NCBI GenBank assembly: GCA_963827785.1
Contig: CAWHCT010000020.1
Span: 1-64,000, forward strand
Direction of reading: 5' to 3'
Length of the DNA stretch: 64,000 nucleotides
Origin: Site-B1 sp963827785
Lineage (GTDB): Bacteria > Bacteroidota > Bacteroidia > Flavobacteriales > Flavobacteriaceae
A program made the position numbers and the translations under genes. Below, piece after piece: positions 6,141 through 14,598 of the stretch; position 1 is the first letter of the stretch; each line of letters opens with the position of its first letter. The notes under the pieces are model-generated. The model was not told the origin of the DNA, made no database searches, and saw nothing but the letters and a program-made list of their open reading frames with translations.

Positions 6141-6176
6141 GGTGGCAACTAGTTATATCCTAACAAATATATTGCT
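6141..6176 (-). other. Candidate attI-like insertion site
   Basis: The stretch between the recombinase stop codon and the first cassette box. Read on the minus strand it is TTTGTTAGGATATAACTA followed by GTTGCCACC. It contains GTTA-GGATA-TAAC, a small palindrome of the kind a recombinase could bind, next to the G^TT junction. It lacks the long stem of the attC-like sites, as attI sites do. Position is the main evidence. Confidence 0.45.
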
Positions 6177-7361
6177 TTATTGGTTAAAATTCCGGGATAA
6201 CAAAACTTTTGTGTTGGTTTTATCCCCTTTACTTAATCTGTTTAATGCACTATCTAATGGATTCGATATTTCCATCAAATCTTTGCGCTTTACATGTGTA
6301 TAAATCATTGTGGTTTCTGGCCTTGCATGACCCAATAACGATTGTATATAACGTATATCTACTCCGTTTTCTAATAAATGAGTAGCATAACTATGCCTTA
6401 ATGTATGTGGTGTCACAGTTTTGCTTATTCCCGCTACTTTAGCACTTTTCTTGATAAATTGTCTAATGCTTTCTGCACTATATTTTCCGCCAGATCGTCC
6501 TTCAACAAAATATTGGCTTGGCTTATAGGTAAAAAAATAATTACTTAACAATGGTAAAAAACTTTCTGCTAAACTAACATAACGGTCCTTCCTTCCTTTA
6601 CTGCTTTTTACCAAAAGCTGTTTTCGGTCTACATTAATATCTTTTAATTCTAAATTAATCAATTCACTTATCCGTAATCCGCAGGAATACAATAAGGCAA
6701 TAATGGCACGATGTTTTAAGTTTTGAGTAAATCGAATCAGATCAATAATTTCTTCTTGTGATAGTACATTGGGCAGTCTTCTGTCTTTTTTTGGTCTGGT
6801 GAGTTCCAGGTTTTCAATTTTGCAATTAGGGAAAAAGTTTTTAAAATGCTTAATGGCACTTATAAACTGCCTTTGGGTACTTATGGCATATTGCCGTTTT
6901 ATAAAAACAGTTTCTATAAATAACTCCACATCTCTATTGGTAAGACTTAATATTTCCTTTTCATTGTTAAACTCTATAAAGTCTGCTACAAAAAACGTAT
7001 AAGTATTTATAGTACTTTCACTTAATCGCTTACCTTTTAAATACTTATAAAAATTATTTAAGAGGGTTTTGTTTTTTTGAGATAATTGACGCTCGCGTTT
7101 TTCATACTGTTTTGCTTCAGATACGTTATTGCTTAAGGCCTTACTGTTTACTCTTGCTAAGCCTTTAAAAACATTAAAAATTGATTTGAGGTTTTCAGGG
7201 TTATTCCTTACATACCATTTCTTATGTGTGGCGCTCCATCTGGCTCCGTGAATTTGTTTTACAGCATCAATAAGTAACCGGTTAAAATCGAAATCTATTA
7301 AAATCTGATTTTCCTTTCTGTGCCGTTTTCGAGACAGCGTAACAATTGGTAATTGACTCAT
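6177..7361 (-). CDS. Integron integrase-like tyrosine recombinase
   Basis: A 394-residue tyrosine recombinase. The catalytic residues are all present: Arg230 (CGLRISEL), Lys255 (SSKGRKDR), His319 and Arg322 (PHTLRH), His345 (LLGHA) and Tyr354 (MIYTHV). The core-binding SAM-like domain spans about residues 95-185. The tail after the tyrosine, KRKDLMEISNPLD, resembles the SPLD tail of IntI enzymes. The Lys-to-His interval is 64 residues, so the extra IntI insertion that contacts folded attC is absent and spacing is Xer-like. Residues 1-75 form an additional N-terminal domain with GARWSATHKKWYV, not part of Xer or IntI. It is the only recombinase in the window, lies at one end of the cassette array and is transcribed toward it, so it probably excises and integrates the cassettes. 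All residues needed for activity are intact. Confidence 0.85.
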   Translation of the reverse strand: MSQLPIVTLSRKRHRKENQILIDFDFNRLLIDAVKQIHGARWSATHKKWYVRNNPENLKSIFNVFKGLARVNSKALSNNVSEAKQYEKRERQLSQKNKTLLNNFYKYLKGKRLSESTINTYTFFVADFIEFNNEKEILSLTNRDVELFIETVFIKRQYAISTQRQFISAIKHFKNFFPNCKIENLELTRPKKDRRLPNVLSQEEIIDLIRFTQNLKHRAIIALLYSCGLRISELINLELKDINVDRKQLLVKSSKGRKDRYVSLAESFLPLLSNYFFTYKPSQYFVEGRSGGKYSAESIRQFIKKSAKVAGISKTVTPHTLRHSYATHLLENGVDIRYIQSLLGHARPETTMIYTHVKRKDLMEISNPLDSALNRLSKGDKTNTKVLLSRNFNQ

Positions 7362-7481
7362 ATTTATAATATCTATGAGCTAAAAATAAAAAAAAATAAA
7401 ATATTTTTAATGATGAATAAATCAATAAATTTCAATTCTTAATACACCTCAAACCAATGCTCGGTTGTAGCTCTGGTAAGG

Positions 7482-10193
7482 TTACCCCGTATTTTGTAAT
7501 CCGCCGGATAGCGCATTGACCAACAACAATAATTGCATCAGGTATTGATCGCTCAACTTTGTATCTGTCTTCATTGCGCTTCGCCACTTTATCAAATAGT
7601 CTAATTGAATCTCATGAAGCGACGTCAAAGCCTTGTTTCGTAACTTGATGTTTTCCAGTTTTGAGATGCGTCGGTTGCTAACTGAAGCGCCCAATAGAGC
7701 TTCAATTTTTTGAATTCCGGATTGATAATCGGTCAGTATCAATTCCATAAGCTCTTGCCTGGTTTTCTGGTCTTCGAGCAAATCGGAAAAAGCGGTCATG
7801 ATATTCGTATCAGAATTCAACAAATTCGATTCTATTTGAATAAGGCTGTACTTCAAGAAAGGCCATTCGGTTGATAATTGCTTTAATTGCTCAAAATCCT
7901 TTGGATGTTCTCTTTCAAATTCACCCAAAGCGGTTCCAGCACCAAACCAGCCACTAACATTGAATCTGGATTGGCTCCAGCTAAACACCCACGGAATAGA
8001 TCTAAGATCGTTTATAGTACGCTTTCCGGTTCTGCGCGCTGGTCTGGATCCAATTTTACTTTGTTCCAGAACATCAATAGGCGTTGCTTTGGCATAAAAA
8101 TCAATGAATTTAGGATGGTCCAGTAATTTTCTGTACGTAGTTCTCGCCATATCCACCAAATCATCCATGATCTTATAGCGTTGATCATTTTTAGATTGAT
8201 CATGTTCTATCATGGCTTGTCTTGCAGTTCCTGCCACAAACATCTCCAGGTTATAGGTTGCAGTAAGCCTGTTGGCAAATTGATTGGCAATGGTCTCACC
8301 TTGCACAGTCATTTTTATTTGTCCGCTCATAGAACCCGGAGGCATACTGTCTAAAAACCGATGGATCTTTCCGCCGCCACGACTAATGGTACCACCACGA
8401 CCGTGAAAGAAACACAATTTTACACCAAATTTATCGCCTACCTTTGTAAGACGTTCCTCGGCTTTGTAAATATTCCATCGGCTGGTTAAAATACCGCCAT
8501 CCTTATTGCTGTCACTGTAACCCAGCATCACTTCCTGGCTAAAGGTAGAAGAGTCTTCACGCTGCTTTTTTATCACAGGATGATCCAGAAAAGCAGATAG
8601 AATTTCAGGTCCTGCATTAAGATCGTCTATGGTTTCCAATAACGGAACCACAGGAAGATCAATATCCTGCAGACCAACTTCTCTTAAAAACAGAAATACG
8701 ACCAGCAGATCGCTTAAACTGCGAGTCATACTCACAATAACAGATCCAATACCGTCTGTACCATATTGCGTGACATAATTCTTGACTTCTCCTAAATAAC
8801 CAAGAACATTGTCGGCTTCAAGGCCACAGGATGTGCCAGCCACCAAAAAGGGTCGTTTGCTCTTCAATTCCTTATTAATGAAGGCTAGTCGCTTTTCTTC
8901 ATTCCAACTGGCATAATCAAAATCTTCGTAACCAGATGCGGCCAGTATTTGACTGATGGCTTTTTCATGGTAAGCGCTATTCTGCCGTATATCAAGCTTT
9001 GCCAAATGAAATCCAAAACATTGAACCAATCGCTCAATAGGAAACAACCACTGTTTGGCAATTCGTGCTGCGTTCATGTCAATAAGAACCGTTCTTAATT
9101 TTTTAAGCGCTTCTGAAAGGTCAGCTGCCGATTGAAAATAGCCTTTTTCCCCGAACCCGTGATCGTTTTCAATTGTGTGCTTTAAGCGCAACAATAGTAA
9201 ATTTATAAACTGACGAATGGGTTCAGACGGGTTGCGATCCATGGCTTTTTGTCCGGCTTCTTCGAACAATTCGGCTGTCTTTTTAATGTCGATTAAAACC
9301 GATTGTGGAACCGTATTCTGATAAATGGAAAAGCTAAGTTTTGATGCCAGGGCAAACAACCTGTCATATACCATTTTTAGTGCAGCCTCACGATGTATTT
9401 TAAGTGTCGAAGCCGTAAATTCCGGCGTGACAAAAGGGTGACCATCACGATCGCCACCAACCCAGCTGCCTAATTGAATTAAAGGGAGCTGCTCAGGCCA
9501 TTGCAGCAGTTCGGGATCAAATCCCAAAGCTGTCCATGCATCAAGCAGTCGCTGATCTGTTAAACGCACGGCTTCGGGAAATACATTTACAAAATAATGC
9601 ATCAGGTTGTTGCGCTCATCTTCAAGACGTGGTTTTTCAAGGTAGATTTCACCGGTTCGCCACCAGCGTTCCATCAGACTGATGATCTCATGTTTTAATC
9701 CGGACTGTTCCGAAGTAGACCAATTCGGATTTTCTTTTTTAACCAGTAAGAGGTACAATTCTCTGTGAATGTCAAGTACGGTAAGGCGTTTTGCCTCTGT
9801 GGGATGCGCAGTCAAAACCGGCACAACTTTTATGTCCTTTAATTTCTGAGCAATTTTTTTAGCATCTATTCCGGCAGTTTTCCACTCATGTAATGTTTCT
9901 CCCCATGAGCCGCGAGTCGATTCTATTCCAAATTGCGTTTCGGCTTTTCGTCGGTATTGGGTTGCGGCATTCTCTTCGGCTAAGTTGAGTAGCTCAAAGC
10001 ATATCCCTATGGCCTGTGTTAGTTTTTCATTAGAAAGCGTTGGTTTATTGATGACTCCATTGTTAAACGGTAAAGCTTCTGCCAATTCGCCTTCACCTAT
10101 TGATGTAAGCATTTCCCTGAACAGGGAGATCAAATATTGGAACTCGGTTTTAATTTTCTCCAGTCCCTCATGCTGGAGTGATTCTTTTGTCAT
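7482..10193 (-). CDS. ppc: Phosphoenolpyruvate carboxylase
   Basis: Carboxylates PEP to oxaloacetate, replenishing the TCA cycle. The product is 903 residues, normal for the bacterial enzyme. It contains the catalytic His motif VLTAHPTEAKR (His130), LGYSDSNKDGG near residue 560, the glycine-rich FHGRGGTISRGGG near 596 and the invariant C-terminal QNTG. The ATG at 10191-10193 begins MTKESLQHEG. It lies 33 bases downstream of polA on the same strand and may be co-transcribed with it. It forms the boundary between the core chromosome and the cassette array. Confidence 0.96.
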   Translation of the reverse strand: MTKESLQHEGLEKIKTEFQYLISLFREMLTSIGEGELAEALPFNNGVINKPTLSNEKLTQAIGICFELLNLAEENAATQYRRKAETQFGIESTRGSWGETLHEWKTAGIDAKKIAQKLKDIKVVPVLTAHPTEAKRLTVLDIHRELYLLLVKKENPNWSTSEQSGLKHEIISLMERWWRTGEIYLEKPRLEDERNNLMHYFVNVFPEAVRLTDQRLLDAWTALGFDPELLQWPEQLPLIQLGSWVGGDRDGHPFVTPEFTASTLKIHREAALKMVYDRLFALASKLSFSIYQNTVPQSVLIDIKKTAELFEEAGQKAMDRNPSEPIRQFINLLLLRLKHTIENDHGFGEKGYFQSAADLSEALKKLRTVLIDMNAARIAKQWLFPIERLVQCFGFHLAKLDIRQNSAYHEKAISQILAASGYEDFDYASWNEEKRLAFINKELKSKRPFLVAGTSCGLEADNVLGYLGEVKNYVTQYGTDGIGSVIVSMTRSLSDLLVVFLFLREVGLQDIDLPVVPLLETIDDLNAGPEILSAFLDHPVIKKQREDSSTFSQEVMLGYSDSNKDGGILTSRWNIYKAEERLTKVGDKFGVKLCFFHGRGGTISRGGGKIHRFLDSMPPGSMSGQIKMTVQGETIANQFANRLTATYNLEMFVAGTARQAMIEHDQSKNDQRYKIMDDLVDMARTTYRKLLDHPKFIDFYAKATPIDVLEQSKIGSRPARRTGKRTINDLRSIPWVFSWSQSRFNVSGWFGAGTALGEFEREHPKDFEQLKQLSTEWPFLKYSLIQIESNLLNSDTNIMTAFSDLLEDQKTRQELMELILTDYQSGIQKIEALLGASVSNRRISKLENIKLRNKALTSLHEIQLDYLIKWRSAMKTDTKLSDQYLMQLLLLVNALSGGLQNTG

Positions 10194-10226
10194 TTCGATT
10201 TTTTTTTGATTAACGGATTTCTAATA

Positions 10227-13067
10227 TTAATGCGCTTCCAGCCAGTTATTGCCAATGCCAACGTCAACAATCAATGGCACTTTAAGTTTGAAAGCATTTT
10301 CCATTTCCTGTCTTATGATGGGTTTCACAATCTCGAGTTCTGGTTTGTATACGTCAAAAACCAGTTCATCATGCACCTGAAGCAGCATTTTGGTTTTATG
10401 CTTTCCTTTTTTTAATGCATCATGAATGTGTATCATGGCAATTTTAATGATGTCTGCCGCACTTCCCTGGATGGGTGCATTCACGGCATTGCGTTCTGCA
10501 GCACCACGAACAACGGCATTTCTGGAGTTGATGTCTTTTAAATACCGACGTCTGCCCAGAACGGTCTGTACATAGCCGTTTTCTCTTGCAAAATGGATTT
10601 GTTTTTGAATGTATTCCTTTAACTTCGGATAGGTTTCGTAGTACGTATCTATCAGTTCTTTGGCTTCTGTCCTGTTTAGGTCTGTCTGATTGCTCAGCCC
10701 AAATGCCGAAACGCCATAAATGATCCCAAAATTAACGGTCTTGGCATTGCCACGTTGTTCTCTGGTGACCTCGCTTAATGGCACATTGAATACTTTTGAT
10801 GCTGTTGAGGCATGAATATCTTCACCATTCAAAAAGGCTTGTATCATATTGTCCTCTTCACTTAAAGCTGCGATTATGCGTAATTCTATCTGCGAATAAT
10901 CTGCCGCTAATAAAGCATAATCTTCATTTCTTGGGATAAAGGCTTTACGCACCTGTCTGCCTCGTTCTGTACGTATTGGTATGTTCTGCAAATTTGGATT
11001 GTTACTGCTCAGTCGTCCTGTAGCGGCAACAGTTTGCATATAGTCTGTATGCACACGTCCTGTTGATGGTTCCACCTGATTTGGCAAGGCATCAACATAG
11101 GTGCTTTTTAATTTTGCCAATCCGCGATAATCAAGAATATTCCTGATGATCTCATGGTCTTTTGCCAGGTAGGACAATATATCTTCAGATGTAGCATACT
11201 GACCTGTTTTTGTTTTTTTAGGCTTATCGACCAGTTTCATTTTATCAAACAGGATCTCTCCCATTTGTTTTGGCGATGCAATGTTGAATTCTTCTCCTGC
11301 TTGCTCAAAGATCTTCGCTTCCAGAGTTTTTATGTCATTATTCAAGGCATCAGCAAGTGAATGCAGAAAATCTTCATCCAGATTGATGCCTTCCAGTTCC
11401 ATGTCAGCTAAAACGCGAAGCAATGGAATTTCTATTTCATCAAACAGTTTTTGAGTATTGGCTTCGCCAAGTTCCTTTTCAAAATGTTCTTTAAGCTGAA
11501 GGGTGATGTCTGCATCTTCAACAGCATATTCGGTTTGTTCTTCCAAAGGAACCTCACGCATAGACAATTGATTCTTTCCTTTTTTCCCGATGAGTTCCGT
11601 AATGGAAATAGGCGTGTAGTTCAGATAAGTTTCTGCCAGCACGTCCATATTATGCCGCATATCGGGATTGATAAGATAGTGCGCCAGCATGGTATCAAAC
11701 AGGTTGCCTTTAACTTCAACATTGTATTTTGCCAGCACCTTGATATCATATTTTAAATTCTGACCTATTTTTTCAATAGATTCAGCCTCAAAGAATGGCC
11801 TAAGCTGCTCAATAAGTTCCTGTGCTTCCTTCCTGTCTTCAGGAAAAGGCACATAGAATCCCTTGCCAACTTCCCAGGAAAAAGCGATGCCTACCAATTC
11901 GGCAGTAATAGGATCGAGTCCTGTTGTTTCGGTATCAAAACAAACACTGGTCTGTTTCATAAGGTTTTGAATGAACAGATTCATGGCAAATCCTGATGCT
12001 ACACTTTGATAGAGGTGTGACTTGGTTTTGGAGGTTTCCCTTCCAAAAGTTGAGCTTGCCTCCTCTGTTGGTGAATCATCTCCACCAAAAAGCGAAAACT
12101 GTCCTTCTCCGGCTTTGGGAGCTGGTTTTGGAGTAGTTTTAGGTGCTGGAGGAGCATCAGAGGTTTTAGCGCTGGAATCCTGATGGTTTGCAAATGTGTT
12201 GATCAGGTTTTCAGTCAATCTTCTGAATTCCAATTCCTGGAAGATCTCTTTAACAGCATCCAGATCCGGTGAATTGAGTTCAAAATCCTGTTCATCAAAT
12301 TCCACAGGTACATCCAGCATGATCCTCGCCAGTTTTTTTGAAAGCAGACCCTGTTCGACATTAGCCTCAATATTTTCCTTCATTTTACCTTTAAGCTCAT
12401 GCGTGTTGGCCAGTAAATTCTCTATGCTTCCATATTTAGCCAGGAATTTTTTAGCGGTTTTATCACCAACTCCCGGAAGACCCGGAATATTATCTACTGC
12501 ATCTCCTTTCATGGCTAGAAAATCGATCACCTGATCGGGATGTTCAACCTCAAAATTTTCCTTGACCTCTGGAACTCCCCAGGTTTCGTATCCACCTCCA
12601 AATCTTGGTTTGTACATAAAGATATTCTCACTTACCAATTGTGCAAAATCCTTGTCAGGTGTGACCATAAAGGTTTTATATCCTTCTTTTTCAGCTTTTT
12701 TTGATAGGGTTCCAATCACATCATCGGCCTCATATCCTTCCTTCACCATTATAGGAATGTGCATTGCTTTTAATATGTTTTCAATGTATGGCACTGCAAT
12801 TTTTATAGCTTCGGGCGTTTCATCTCTGTTGGCCTTGTATTCCGGAAACATCTCAACCCGATCGACGCTTCCGCCTCTGTCAAAACAAACAGCCAGATGA
12901 TCTGGACGCTCTCTTTTTATGACATCAAGAAGGGAATTCATGAATCCCATAATGGCTGAGGTATCCACACCCTTTGAATTGATTCTGGGGTTTTTAATAA
13001 AGGCATAATATCCGCGAAAAATAAGGGCATAGGCATCTAAAAGGAACAGGCGTTTTTGATCTGACAT
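10227..13067 (-). CDS. polA: DNA polymerase I
   Basis: Replication and repair polymerase, 946 residues. The N-terminal 5'-3' exonuclease domain (FLLDAYALIFRGYYAF, VTPDKDFAQLV, LPGVGDKTA) occupies about residues 1-290. A 3'-5' exonuclease domain with an apparently intact DTET motif lies near residue 377, preceded by a Pro/Ala-rich linker (PPAPKTTPKPAPKA). The polymerase domain has motif A DYSQIELR near 726, motif B KTVNFGIIYGVSAFGLS and motif C VHDELVFDV near 900. The proofreading domain looks active, unlike in Taq-type enzymes. I start at the ATG at 13065-13067 (MSDQKRLFLLDAY). An in-frame TTG seven codons upstream is possible but adds nothing conserved. Confidence 0.96.
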   Translation of the reverse strand: MSDQKRLFLLDAYALIFRGYYAFIKNPRINSKGVDTSAIMGFMNSLLDVIKRERPDHLAVCFDRGGSVDRVEMFPEYKANRDETPEAIKIAVPYIENILKAMHIPIMVKEGYEADDVIGTLSKKAEKEGYKTFMVTPDKDFAQLVSENIFMYKPRFGGGYETWGVPEVKENFEVEHPDQVIDFLAMKGDAVDNIPGLPGVGDKTAKKFLAKYGSIENLLANTHELKGKMKENIEANVEQGLLSKKLARIMLDVPVEFDEQDFELNSPDLDAVKEIFQELEFRRLTENLINTFANHQDSSAKTSDAPPAPKTTPKPAPKAGEGQFSLFGGDDSPTEEASSTFGRETSKTKSHLYQSVASGFAMNLFIQNLMKQTSVCFDTETTGLDPITAELVGIAFSWEVGKGFYVPFPEDRKEAQELIEQLRPFFEAESIEKIGQNLKYDIKVLAKYNVEVKGNLFDTMLAHYLINPDMRHNMDVLAETYLNYTPISITELIGKKGKNQLSMREVPLEEQTEYAVEDADITLQLKEHFEKELGEANTQKLFDEIEIPLLRVLADMELEGINLDEDFLHSLADALNNDIKTLEAKIFEQAGEEFNIASPKQMGEILFDKMKLVDKPKKTKTGQYATSEDILSYLAKDHEIIRNILDYRGLAKLKSTYVDALPNQVEPSTGRVHTDYMQTVAATGRLSSNNPNLQNIPIRTERGRQVRKAFIPRNEDYALLAADYSQIELRIIAALSEEDNMIQAFLNGEDIHASTASKVFNVPLSEVTREQRGNAKTVNFGIIYGVSAFGLSNQTDLNRTEAKELIDTYYETYPKLKEYIQKQIHFARENGYVQTVLGRRRYLKDINSRNAVVRGAAERNAVNAPIQGSAADIIKIAMIHIHDALKKGKHKTKMLLQVHDELVFDVYKPELEIVKPIIRQEMENAFKLKVPLIVDVGIGNNWLEAH

Positions 13068-13176
13068 AGTACTTGAATTGATATCCAACCAAATCTACAA
13101 AGATTGTGGCGACTTTAAAAAACAAATAACTTTTTAAACAATTTAATTCATTATTTTTAGGAATTATCTTTAAGAT

Positions 13177-14598
13177 ATGACAGAAACCACATCACAATCC
13201 ACTAACAAATTTTGGAATCTTTTTAAAGCACAAAAAGAAAACCAATACAATATTGGAAACACCACTTACAGGCAGCGAATTAAAAAATTAAATGCATTAA
13301 AAAAGGCTGTTGAGGTTACTTACAGAAAAAGGATCCAACAAGCGCTATATGATGATTTTAAAAAACCCTTTCTGGAAACAGATCTTACGGAGGTCTATTC
13401 TATTGTCAGCGAAATAAAGTTTGCTAAAAAGCATTTAAGATCCTGGTTAAAAAAGCAAAAAGTAGATACGCCTTTTGCATTAATTGGGTCATCATCACAC
13501 TATATTTATGAACCTAAAGGCGTTTGTTTGATCATCTCGCCCTGGAATTTCCCATTGAATCTAACCTTTGGTCCGTTGGTTTCTGCCATTGCAGCAGGCA
13601 ATACGGTTATTTTAAAACCTTCGGAAATGACACCTCATATCTCAAAAGTGATGGCAGATATTGTGAATGACCTTTTTAAGGAGAATGAGGTTGCTCTATT
13701 AGAGGGAAATGTGGAAGTCTCTAAAGAATTGCTAAAATTGCCATTCAATCACATCTTCTTTACGGGTTCTCCTAATGTTGGAAAGATCATAATGAAATCG
13801 GCCGCCGAACATTTAACGTCGGTGACTTTGGAATTGGGAGGGAAGTCGCCAACAATTGTAGATAAAAGTGTAAATATAAAGTCTGCTGCTCAAAAGATTG
13901 CATGGGGAAAGTTTATGAATAACGGTCAGATCTGTGTCTCACCTGATTATTTGCTGATCCATGAAGACATAAAAGAGGAGTTTATCAATGAATTTAAACT
14001 GAATATTCAATCCTTCTTTTCTGAGGATGCTTCAGCATCTGATTCGTATTGCAGAATTGTCAATCAGAAGCATTTTAAAAGACTTCATGATCATTTGGAT
14101 AATGCCAGAAAACTGAATGCTAAGATCGAAATTGGAGGAGACACAAATTCAGAAGACAATTTCATTCAACCCACTGTGATTTCAAATTTACCGGAAGAAG
14201 CCTCCTTGCTCCAGGAGGAAATTTTTGGGCCAATTCTCCCAATTAAGACCTATAAGTCAATTGACGAAGCAGTAAATTATATCAACTCAAAGGAAAAACC
14301 ATTGGCGCTATATATTTACAGTAAAAATAAACGCATTGTAAAACAGGTTATTGATAATACCAGAGCAGGAAGCACCTGCATCAATAACAACGTGGTACAG
14401 TATTCTAATCATAATTTACCGTTTGGAGGCACTAATAACAGCGGAATTGGAAAGAGCCACGGTTTTTTTGGCTTTCAGGAGTTCTCCAATATGCGGTCGG
14501 TATTGAAGCAGCATACCAAGGGATCGATCGAGTTACTGTTTCCGCCTTATAACAACTTAAAACAAAAGATTGTAAATCTCACCATTAAGTGGTTTTAG
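13177..14598 (+). CDS. Aldehyde dehydrogenase family protein (class 3-like)
   Basis: Oxidises aldehydes to carboxylates with NAD(P). The 473-residue length fits the shorter class 3/fatty-aldehyde branch. Motifs in order: SPWNFPLNLTFGPLVSAIAAGNTVILKPSE (cofactor site, about 115-145), FTGSPNVGK, LELGGKSP with the general-base Glu near 219, and NNGQICVSPDY with catalytic Cys253. LLFPPYNNLKQKIVNLTIKWF at the C-terminus is amphipathic and could attach the enzyme to membranes, as in this class. It is divergent from polA and convergent with the asparaginase gene, overlapping its 3' end by 14 bases. The exact substrate cannot be told. Confidence 0.92.
   Translation: MTETTSQSTNKFWNLFKAQKENQYNIGNTTYRQRIKKLNALKKAVEVTYRKRIQQALYDDFKKPFLETDLTEVYSIVSEIKFAKKHLRSWLKKQKVDTPFALIGSSSHYIYEPKGVCLIISPWNFPLNLTFGPLVSAIAAGNTVILKPSEMTPHISKVMADIVNDLFKENEVALLEGNVEVSKELLKLPFNHIFFTGSPNVGKIIMKSAAEHLTSVTLELGGKSPTIVDKSVNIKSAAQKIAWGKFMNNGQICVSPDYLLIHEDIKEEFINEFKLNIQSFFSEDASASDSYCRIVNQKHFKRLHDHLDNARKLNAKIEIGGDTNSEDNFIQPTVISNLPEEASLLQEEIFGPILPIKTYKSIDEAVNYINSKEKPLALYIYSKNKRIVKQVIDNTRAGSTCINNNVVQYSNHNLPFGGTNNSGIGKSHGFFGFQEFSNMRSVLKQHTKGSIELLFPPYNNLKQKIVNLTIKWF

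Larger units (their letters stand above)
1..7361 (-). mobile_element. Integron-like cassette array with its recombinase
   Basis: A tyrosine recombinase gene at 6177-7361 is followed on the same strand by at least seven gene units running to the window edge. The units are separated by related imperfect palindromes whose outer ends read YAACG...TGTATA on one side and TATAC...GTGTTR on the other. For each unit the boxes at its two ends are reverse complements of each other, as expected if each unit once existed as a circle with its own attC site and was integrated at G^TT. Genes fill almost the whole of each unit, all face the same way, and stop codons sit 2-8 bases from a box. The array is open at the left window edge. 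Unlike class 1 integrons, the recombinase is transcribed toward the cassettes. The architecture is seen directly; mobility is inferred. Confidence 0.8.
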
